Positions 1 through 6,119 of a stretch of 17,357 nucleotides of DNA are shown piece after piece. Numbering within the stretch: the first letter of the stretch is position 1; the number at the start of each line of letters is the position of its first letter. A program made the translations under genes and the position numbers. Source of the stretch: Acidobacteriota bacterium (GTDB lineage: Bacteria; Acidobacteriota; Thermoanaerobaculia; Multivoradales; JAHEKO01); the NCBI GenBank assembly GCA_030610025.1, contig JAUWSP010000007.1, positions 1 to 17,357 of the forward strand, in the 5' to 3' direction. The notes under the pieces are model-generated. The model was not told where the DNA came from, did not search any database, and was given only the letters and a program-made list of their open reading frames with translations.

Positions 1-383
1 CCGTCAATGACCACTGGAATCTCGTCCAGCAACTCGTGGAAGCGGATAGCGGGTAGCAGGTTGTTCGGCATTCTGGTGAAGTCAGGCCAGGATGCATTGT
101 TGAACATGTGTTTGCGGATCGCGTAGGTCGTCTCCGAGGAGGCGTAGATATCGATCGCCTGACCGACTACGCCGTAGACGTTCTCCACGAAGAACGGCAG
201 GGAGTTCGTATGGTCCATGTGAGAGTGTGTCAGCAGGATCGAGTGCACCCTGGCCTGACGTTCGATGCTCAAGCCCTGCGCCAGGGAGCCAGCGTCCAAC
301 GCAATCGTGTCGTTGATGAGCAGGCACGTCATCCGACACTCGAGGCTCTCGCCTCCGTAGCTGCCGATCACTTCGATCTTCAT
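1..383 (-). CDS. MBL-fold metallo-hydrolase, class II cyclic-nucleotide phosphodiesterase-like (3'-truncated by window edge)
   Basis: The first 127 residues of a protein that continues past the left edge. It opens with MKIEVIGSYGG, as metallo-beta-lactamase-fold hydrolases do. The zinc-binding motif HSHMDH is at residues 53-58, followed by TNSLPFFVENVYG, a context I associate with class II 3',5'-cyclic-nucleotide phosphodiesterases (yeast PDE1/CpdP type). That family hydrolyses cAMP or cGMP with two metal ions, and the substrate here is inferred from family resemblance only. The ATG is the only sensible start: the next in-frame codon of note upstream is a stop about 34 nt away. There is no clear Shine-Dalgarno. 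A TTGACA-type promoter ends 8 nt before the ATG, so the gene is probably transcribed separately from the larger minus-strand cluster behind it. Another MBL hydrolase activity (RNase Z-like or glyoxalase-like) cannot be excluded without the C-terminal half. Confidence 0.72.
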   Translation of the reverse strand, partial: MKIEVIGSYGGESLECRMTCLLINDTIALDAGSLAQGLSIERQARVHSILLTHSHMDHTNSLPFFVENVYGVVGQAIDIYASSETTYAIRKHMFNNASWPDFTRMPNNLLPAIRFHELLDEIPVVID

Positions 384-391
384 GAAACTGG

Positions 392-420
392 AGCCTGTAT
401 CGCCCGCCCCGACGTGTCAA
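392..420 (-). promoter_or_regulatory. Candidate sigma70 promoter of the MBL hydrolase gene
   Basis: Read on the minus strand, a perfect -35 hexamer TTGACA (420 to 415) is followed after 17 nt by CAGGCT (397 to 392). CAGGCT keeps only the two most important -10 bases (A at position 2, T at position 6). It ends 8 nt before the ATG at 383, which would give an almost leaderless mRNA. A second reading of the -10 is TACAGG (399 to 394) with a 15-nt spacer. The -35 is strong and the -10 is weak. Confidence 0.45.
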
Positions 421-470
421 GGGGAAACGAACATCGGAGTGTCGGGCCGAGCTCGCATGACTGCGGTGGG

Positions 471-3455
471 TTAGAACCTACGGCCGATCCAGAATGACGT
501 TTCCCAACCCGTCAGCGTTTCCGAGAAGTCCCACTGGCGGACGAAATCCCAGTTCATCGCGAGACCGAACAGGTTCAGCGAGAAGCCCCAGCCGTAGGAC
601 GAGACGGCATCCTCGAGAGTGTTGGTCTCGCTGTCCCAGAACTGGAAGCTCTGGACGTCGCTATACCAGGCTCCTCCAACATCCAGGAAGAGCACTCCCC
701 GAATCTGCTGGAAGGCGAAGCCAGGAATGGCCAGGTAGTCGATCAGCGGAAAGCGCCATTCCAGGTTGCTGAAGAAGGCCCGATCTCCCACCAGCGACCT
801 GAACTCGTAACCTCGAATCGTGTCCAGGCCACCGATATACAGCGGCGTGGGAGCGGCTCCGTTGCTCGACGCGCCCCAAAGCCGCCAGGCGAAGTTCGTC
901 CGCCGGGTCGTCGATAGATACTGGCGAAAGTCCAGGCCATAGGTGGAGGTCAGGGTCGAGTCGATGTCCTTGTCTTCGCCGGTTAGATTGGGCGCATAGC
1001 TGCCGAAGAGCCGCCAGCGACGGCCGGCAATCGGACCGTACCCAGCGAAGACCGTCGTGTCACCAACCAACGCCGCCTCCAGCTGCGGGTAGTTGTCAGT
1101 GCGCGGCGTGACTATGGGAATGGGAAGCCCGGTCTCCGGGTCGAGGATGGGCCTGCCATCCGGATCGAAGAGGAAGCTCTGGTAGCCGATATCACGATAG
1201 ACGTAGCCCAAACCACCTGAGACGCGGTGATTGACGCCGAATGGATAGGCTACCGTGGCGGTGATTCCTGTCAATCGCAGAGCGGACTGAATGCGTTCTA
1301 CCCGACCCGTAGTCTGGTTGAAGGCGGCGAAGAAATCATTGTTGTCGTAGAGGCGCAGCGACTTCGTCAGCCGTCTCGAGCTGTCCACATAAAAGACATC
1401 GAAATTCTGGAAGCTGGAGATGGACTCGAAGAGCGCAAAGATCCGGCGATCGCCGAGATAGTCAACAAACTCGAAGCCGATCTGCGCGACCCATGTCTGA
1501 TCGTCTGAGATACCGATCGTGCCGCCGAAGATGTTCTCGAGACGGAACTTGAAGCCCTTGTAGCGGTCCTTGTTGGCCTCGTCGAGGGAGACTTCGATGC
1601 TGGGCTCGAACCGCGGCAACTCGTCCGCCCTGAGAGACTGCAGCTCGGTCAGGGCATCTTCCGAGATCGTCGTCGCCTCGGTGATGGGATCTTCCACATC
1701 CTGCATGAAGAGATCGAACTGGCCCTTCCAGTACGCAGTGAAGACCAGCCGATCTTTTCCGTTGGGAGCCGCGAGAACGGTAGGCATGAAGCAGCCTGTC
1801 ACCGAATTGGTGTGCTGCAGGATGTTCCCTGTCTCGAAATCGAGGCTGAAGATGTTGTTGGCACCCGAGGCATCCGAGGTGAAGTAAAGGCGGTTGCCGT
1901 TGGGCGAGAACACCGCATCGGTCTCATTGGTCTTGGTCCGGATACCCTCGCGAATGGGAACGCGCTCCTGAGGATTGTTCAGATAGATCCGGAAGAGCTT
2001 CTGGTACCCGCCGACGACCGAGGTCAGGACGATGGACTCGCCGTCCGGTGCATAGGTCGGCGCTCCGTCGTAGATGTCGTCGTCGGTAAGGTTGGTGATT
2101 TCACCGTTCCTGGTGTCGATCTCGAAGATGTCATAGCGACCATTCAGCCAACCCGAGAATGCGATCTTGGTGCCGTCCGGACTCCAAGCCGGAGAGAACT
2201 GCTGGCCCACATCCATTTGGACGGAATGGCGGATCTTCTTCTTCATTACGTCCAGGATCACCAGATCACGCCCCTGGTTCTTGCGTGCGAAGAAGGCGAC
2301 AGAGTTGCCATCGGGCGAGAAGGCCAGGTCGCGGCCCATCTTGCGGCCCATGGTCAACTCCTGGGCCACCAGGTACTGGTAGTTACTCGAATAGCCCTTG
2401 GTCAGGTTCTTGAAGAACGTGCGCTCCTGGGTCTCATAGAGCACCACATCGACATCACCCCTGTTGTTGGTGAAGGCGGCGACGAAGTCGCCCGACGGCG
2501 AAGCCACCGGCGAGGTGTTCTGGCTCCGGATACCACGATGCGCACGAAAGGGGCGTCCGAAGTCGCCCGGTTCACCAGTCTCCAGGAGCTCCGCCAGATA
2601 GCGTTTGCGCAACCAGCGCCGAAAATCGGCGTCGAACTCATCAGGTGACAGACCGAAGGCCCGCTCCACAGCCCGGCCCACGCGACCACCAACGGTGTTG
2701 CGCAGCTCGACGATGAAATCCCTCATCCCTTCAGGACCCCATCGGAACTCGATGTACTCGAAGACCGCGTACCCGAACCGATAGGCGAAGAACCCTTGCA
2801 CTCCGGCCTGGGTAATCAGCGGCACCTTATCGTTGACCACCGCGTCCCGCACGAACATCTTGTCGCGGGCCGACTCTTCACCCTCCATGTAGCTGGCCAT
2901 ACCTTCCATGAACCAAATGGGCGGACGCCCCGCAATGCCCTTCCCAAGGTTGCCTCCGAAAAGCATGTGGTACTGGAAGATATGGGTCAGCTCATGAAGG
3001 ATGAGCTCATAGAGGTCCGGGTCCGGCAGGTCGACGGGTAGGAACATCCGAAAGCGCACGGGGGTCGCGAAAGCCCCCATGCCTTCCGGGATGAAGTTGC
3101 TGATCTCATTGTTCTGCTCGAAGTGAGCATGGGTCTCGTAGAAGATCAGAGAGGTCGGCTTCTTGATCTGGAAGTCGAACTCCTGCGACAGCTGATCGTA
3201 GGCGCTCTCGGCAAAGGAGACGACCTTTTGAAGCAGCTCCGGATCCTGGGTGTAGAAATAGATGTCGAAGTGAGGTGAATGGTAGATCTCCCACTTGAAG
3301 GTCTCGAACTGAACCTTGTTCTTGCCGAAGTAGTAATCGCCGTAGGCGTTCGGCACGCTGATCGTGCTCTGACTCCAGGCGACACCCGGTGCCGACAACG
3401 CCACTGCTATCAGCAGCAGGGATACGAGCAGGCATGTGGCAGTTGATTGACGCAA
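471..3455 (-). CDS. Outer-membrane fusion protein: gluzincin metallopeptidase, TolB-like beta-propeller, Omp85/BamA-type barrel
   Basis: A 994-residue protein with three modules. A signal peptide (about 1-29, ending AWSQ) leads into a peptidase-MA-like domain (about 50-300) with the zinc motif HELTH at 154-158 and a third-ligand glutamate E184 in WFMEGMASY, so the metal site looks intact. Six PD40/TolB-type repeats follow near 319, 379, 424, 468, 516 and 562 (for example WSPDGTKIAFSG), enough for a six-bladed propeller. Residues about 640-994 resemble an Omp85/surface-antigen barrel: GGLDTIRGYEF at 875-885 matches the conserved RG(F/Y) region, and the chain ends in Phe after aromatic, alternating strands, as outer-membrane barrels do. 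The start is TTG, chosen because AAGGAG lies 6 nt upstream and the signal peptide begins there. It follows the CsgG-like gene by 16 nt. The peptidase and propeller are probably periplasmic or surface-exposed. The substrate is unknown. Confidence 0.85.
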   Translation of the reverse strand: MRQSTATCLLVSLLLIAVALSAPGVAWSQSTISVPNAYGDYYFGKNKVQFETFKWEIYHSPHFDIYFYTQDPELLQKVVSFAESAYDQLSQEFDFQIKKPTSLIFYETHAHFEQNNEISNFIPEGMGAFATPVRFRMFLPVDLPDPDLYELILHELTHIFQYHMLFGGNLGKGIAGRPPIWFMEGMASYMEGEESARDKMFVRDAVVNDKVPLITQAGVQGFFAYRFGYAVFEYIEFRWGPEGMRDFIVELRNTVGGRVGRAVERAFGLSPDEFDADFRRWLRKRYLAELLETGEPGDFGRPFRAHRGIRSQNTSPVASPSGDFVAAFTNNRGDVDVVLYETQERTFFKNLTKGYSSNYQYLVAQELTMGRKMGRDLAFSPDGNSVAFFARKNQGRDLVILDVMKKKIRHSVQMDVGQQFSPAWSPDGTKIAFSGWLNGRYDIFEIDTRNGEITNLTDDDIYDGAPTYAPDGESIVLTSVVGGYQKLFRIYLNNPQERVPIREGIRTKTNETDAVFSPNGNRLYFTSDASGANNIFSLDFETGNILQHTNSVTGCFMPTVLAAPNGKDRLVFTAYWKGQFDLFMQDVEDPITEATTISEDALTELQSLRADELPRFEPSIEVSLDEANKDRYKGFKFRLENIFGGTIGISDDQTWVAQIGFEFVDYLGDRRIFALFESISSFQNFDVFYVDSSRRLTKSLRLYDNNDFFAAFNQTTGRVERIQSALRLTGITATVAYPFGVNHRVSGGLGYVYRDIGYQSFLFDPDGRPILDPETGLPIPIVTPRTDNYPQLEAALVGDTTVFAGYGPIAGRRWRLFGSYAPNLTGEDKDIDSTLTSTYGLDFRQYLSTTRRTNFAWRLWGASSNGAAPTPLYIGGLDTIRGYEFRSLVGDRAFFSNLEWRFPLIDYLAIPGFAFQQIRGVLFLDVGGAWYSDVQSFQFWDSETNTLEDAVSSYGWGFSLNLFGLAMNWDFVRQWDFSETLTGWETSFWIGRRF

Positions 3456-3471
3456 CTGGAACTCCTTCCCC

Positions 3472-4218
3472 TCACGGGGTAATCAGAACCCGCGTGGCTG
3501 CTACCTGTTTCTGGGCGAAGATATTGGCGATCCGATCTTCCAGGGCGTAGAGATTCTCGAACATTCCCTGCAGCGGATCGGCCCTCTCCCCTTCGAAATG
3601 CTTGAAATCCTTGAAGTTGTCCGAGTAGAGCTGCTCACCGGTGGCGCCATCGAAAACCTGCATGACGATGTCGTATTCGAATCCCGTCTGCTCCACCAGC
3701 ACCTGGCGATAGTAGGTCCGGCCATCGTAGGGTGAGACGTACTCCTCGGTCCGATAGCCGCTTCGATCCTGGATATCGAAATCCAGGCTTCCCGAGACGA
3801 TCAGGTCTGCCTGGGTTCTCTCACCGAGGTAGCGCCAGAAGTCCGTGTCAGCCGACAGGGCACGCAGGTCGTAGGAGGGGTAGTCCACCGGACCCGACTC
3901 GATGAGCTTCAACTTGGTCTCCCGACGAATCAGACGAGACATGTAGCGCTCGAACTCCTCCTCGACATCGACACCACGCCGGGCGGCCGTCTCTTCACCT
4001 TCATCACTGACGACCAGGAAAGGGGCTACCGTAACCGTCTTGCGGTCCGTCAGATCGATACGAGCCCGAACTGGCAGGAGCAGAGTGACCTGGACATCGC
4101 CGCCTTGTGCCGGGAGCGCCGTCACCAGGAGCAGCACTACGAAGCCCAAGAGGGTCGATCGACTCGGGCGCGTCCCGTAGGCTTCGGACCACGATCGGAG
4201 ATTGGCAGTTGAGGTCAT
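3472..4218 (-). CDS. Secreted protein with CsgG/TolB-N-like features, function unknown
   Basis: 248 residues. A hydrophobic stretch at about 22-38 followed by AQGGD suggests a cleaved signal peptide or N-terminal anchor. There is no lipobox cysteine. The rest contains a beta-strand with KTVTVAPFLVV (60-70), a charged helix (about 84-105), and ADLIVSGSLDF (137-147). This pattern is seen in CsgG, FlgO and TolB N-terminal-like domains, where a secreted protein combines a variable-strand sheet with a 'can a pool of X be read' type fold. The C-terminal part (FEYDIVMQVFDGATGEQLYSDNF) fits the same fold. I do not recognise a specific family. Its ATG overlaps the stop of the TPR lipoprotein gene (ATGA), and a GAGGGGG sequence just upstream can act as ribosome binding site. 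Lying between a lipoprotein and an outer-membrane peptidase-barrel, it is likely a periplasmic partner of them. Confidence 0.7.
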   Translation of the reverse strand: MTSTANLRSWSEAYGTRPSRSTLLGFVVLLLVTALPAQGGDVQVTLLLPVRARIDLTDRKTVTVAPFLVVSDEGEETAARRGVDVEEEFERYMSRLIRRETKLKLIESGPVDYPSYDLRALSADTDFWRYLGERTQADLIVSGSLDFDIQDRSGYRTEEYVSPYDGRTYYRQVLVEQTGFEYDIVMQVFDGATGEQLYSDNFKDFKHFEGERADPLQGMFENLYALEDRIANIFAQKQVAATRVLITP

Positions 4219-4676
4219 TTCGCCCCCTCTGATGCGGAGTCCGGCGCGGCCAACTCGCTGTCCTCAGTCTCGTTGACATCCGTCTCAGCATCCGGTTCAG
4301 CATCCGGCCTGTAACTCTGGTAGAAGGCGATAAAGGCCGAGTAATTGCGCTTCAGGTCACTGTTCGTTGGACCAGCCTGCAGCGCCCTCTTGTAGGTTTC
4401 CAGGGCCTCGTCGAACTGGCCCACCGCTTCATAGGCGACAGCCATGTTGTTCAGGATCTCCGGGTCGTTCGGCCTGTCCATGTCTGCTTGCTGGAAGCGG
4501 AACAGAGCCTCGGCCCACAGCCCGCGCTTCGCCATGGAGACACCGAAATCGACTTCCGCGTTCAGACTCGGTCCGCCTGTGGTGACACCTTTGGAACCGT
4601 TGCTGCTGCATGCCACCACCATTGCCGTCAGGAGGACAAATGCGGCTGCAAGGCGCCAGGAAACTCTTGGGCGCAT
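4215..4676 (-). CDS. TPR-repeat lipoprotein
   Basis: 153 residues. The N-terminus is a lipoprotein signal: Arg-rich start, hydrophobic core, then VVAC with Cys23 as the lipidation site, followed by SSNGSKG. Two tetratricopeptide repeats follow (about 40-73 and 74-107); the second (DPEILNNMAVAYEAVGQFDEAL) is close to consensus. The last 30 residues are an acidic, Asp/Glu-rich tail. TPR lipoproteins usually act as scaffolds for envelope complexes. The start was set at this ATG rather than at a longer upstream frame because the signal peptide begins here and GAGAGGAG lies about 10 nt before it. It is the first gene of the leftward cluster and overlaps the next gene by 4 nt, so translation is probably coupled. 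Exact partner and role are not visible in the sequence. Confidence 0.82.
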   Translation of the reverse strand: MRPRVSWRLAAAFVLLTAMVVACSSNGSKGVTTGGPSLNAEVDFGVSMAKRGLWAEALFRFQQADMDRPNDPEILNNMAVAYEAVGQFDEALETYKRALQAGPTNSDLKRNYSAFIAFYQSYRPDAEPDAETDVNETEDSELAAPDSASEGAK

Positions 4677-4762
4677 CAGAATCGGGCTCCTCTCAAGAAT
4701 CGTGAACTCTGCTCCACGTATTGAACTCGAGCTTGCCAAAGGACCATCGGTACTTCCTTCGC

Positions 4763-4771
4763 AGTATATAC
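4763..4771. promoter_or_regulatory. AT-rich palindrome in the divergent dprA / TPR-lipoprotein gap, possible -10 centre
   Basis: The gap between the divergent TPR lipoprotein and dprA genes is about 200 bp. It holds the palindrome GTATATAC (4764-4771), the most AT-rich spot there. On the minus strand it gives TATACT (4768 to 4763), a good -10 match about 87 nt before the lipoprotein ATG. On the plus strand it gives TATATA. I found no convincing -35 hexamer for either direction, so this is only a candidate. Confidence 0.25.
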
Positions 4772-4876
4772 GAGACAAATGCGGATCAGATTGGTGTTTC
4801 CTCTGGAAGATCGAGCGATTCAGCGCTCCGATTTCGTCTATTAGCTCGAGCCCATTGCGGGGAGGCTTGCATCCTG

Positions 4877-5986
4877 GTGTCCGACAAAGAACGCATCCTA
4901 CTGATCGCACTCAACGCCACACTCGAGCTCGAACGCGAGGTGATCTGTCACCTGGCGCTGAATCTCGACGCTTGGTGGCACCTCAACGAGTCTCGTTCCA
5001 TTCCTCAAGGCGGTCAAAGCCTCCGCCTGAGCAAGAAAATCCTGACGAAGGCTAGCCGTATTGCCTGCAATCCCGATGCCGCCGCGGCCCGTGAGCTCCG
5101 CCGGGCAGACAAGCTCGGAGCCGAGATCGTAACGCTGGTCGATAGTGCCTACCCCGAACAGCTGCGCGATCTGGACCTTCCGCCACCGGTCCTCTACTGC
5201 CGAGGGACAATCACTTCCGCCCCTGGCATCGCAATTGTGGGATCCCGACGCGCCAGCCGCCCGGGCCGCGAGATCGCCGAACTGGCGGGCAGGGAGTTGG
5301 CGATCAGAGGGCTGACGGTGGTCTCGGGATTCGCCCGTGGAGTGGACGCCTCGGCACACCGTGGTGCCCTGAGCGCGAAGGCAGGGAGGACGGTAGCTGT
5401 CCTCGGGTGTGGACTGGACTTCGACTACCCACGAGGACACCGCGCCCTCGGAGACCAGATCGCGGTTCGGGGAACGGTGATCACCGAGTTCCCATTCGGC
5501 ACCCGCCCGGCGCCCCGCAACTTCCCCGTACGCAACCGCATCATTGCCGCCCTGGCCGAAGGCACGCTCGTCATCGAGGCTGCCCCGCGCTCGGGATCAC
5601 TCATCACAGCTCGTCTGGCAATAGAGTTGGGGCGCGATGTCTACGCGGTGCCAGGAGCCCTCTTCGACGATCGATCGGTGGGGCCCAACACATTGATCCG
5701 CGACGGCGCCCTACTCGTACAACACCCGAGAGACATCATCGAGAGCCTCTCGTGCGAGACCCAGCGCCACCTGGTACCCGATGAGGAGCAGCCACTTCAA
5801 GCTCCCCTGAGTGGCCCGAAAGGCAACCTCCTGGAATGCATGAAGCCCGGCCAGGTCTACCCTCCCGAAGCTCTTGCCTCGAGCACGACGTGGCCAGTCG
5901 AACGCGTACTGGCGGTACTCCTCGAATTGGAACTGATCGGCTGGGTCCGCCGTCATCCGGGACCGGCCTTTGGGCGCAGCCGGTAG
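4877..5986 (+). CDS. dprA: DNA processing protein DprA
   Basis: 369 residues from a GTG start. DprA (Smf) binds incoming single-stranded DNA and loads RecA during natural transformation, and it protects or processes ssDNA in the cytoplasm. The N-terminal SAM-like helical part is followed by the Rossmann-type core with GSRRAS (122-127), SGFARGVD (150-157) and FPVRNRIIA (216-224), all hallmarks of the family. A C-terminal winged-helix-like segment (about 313-369) is present. The frame stays open upstream to 4721, but those codons look non-coding. GGGGAGG at 4859-4865 lies 11 nt before this GTG, and a CTG 8 nt from it is an alternative. Length fits the family. It diverges from the minus-strand envelope cluster and precedes topA, a common bacterial arrangement. 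Presence of dprA alone does not prove natural competence. Confidence 0.93.
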   Translation: MSDKERILLIALNATLELEREVICHLALNLDAWWHLNESRSIPQGGQSLRLSKKILTKASRIACNPDAAAARELRRADKLGAEIVTLVDSAYPEQLRDLDLPPPVLYCRGTITSAPGIAIVGSRRASRPGREIAELAGRELAIRGLTVVSGFARGVDASAHRGALSAKAGRTVAVLGCGLDFDYPRGHRALGDQIAVRGTVITEFPFGTRPAPRNFPVRNRIIAALAEGTLVIEAAPRSGSLITARLAIELGRDVYAVPGALFDDRSVGPNTLIRDGALLVQHPRDIIESLSCETQRHLVPDEEQPLQAPLSGPKGNLLECMKPGQVYPPEALASSTTWPVERVLAVLLELELIGWVRRHPGPAFGRSR

Positions 5987-5998
5987 ACTCGTGTCACC

Positions 5999-6028
5999 TT
6001 GCGGCGAAATCTTAACGAGTGGTAAGGT
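5999..6028 (+). promoter_or_regulatory. Candidate promoter of topA
   Basis: TTGCGG (5999-6004), an 18-nt spacer and TAAGGT (6023-6028), preceded by TGG so that the -10 reads as an extended TGnTAnnnT element. It lies just after the dprA stop and about 90 nt before the topA ATG, giving a leader with a normal Shine-Dalgarno. This was read by eye. It could let topA and downstream genes be expressed independently of dprA. Confidence 0.4.
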
Positions 6029-6119
6029 CCCGCACCTGCTGAGACTGCAGACTGCCGGATCCTTATCTGAACCCACATCCGGTTGGTAACTCACTCGAGC
6101 TCTATTGCAGGGAAATGCT

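Noticed and set aside
82..497. Two overlapping frames (minus 82-420, plus 108-497) at the left edge
   Set aside because: Both cross the MBL hydrolase frame, which has a clear HSHMDH motif. Neither has a domain, and the plus frame also runs into the end of the fusion gene.
4721..4876. N-terminal extension of dprA from the ATG at 4721
   Set aside because: The extra 52 residues have no family similarity and cover the divergent promoter region. A Shine-Dalgarno supports the GTG at 4877 (or the CTG at 4874).
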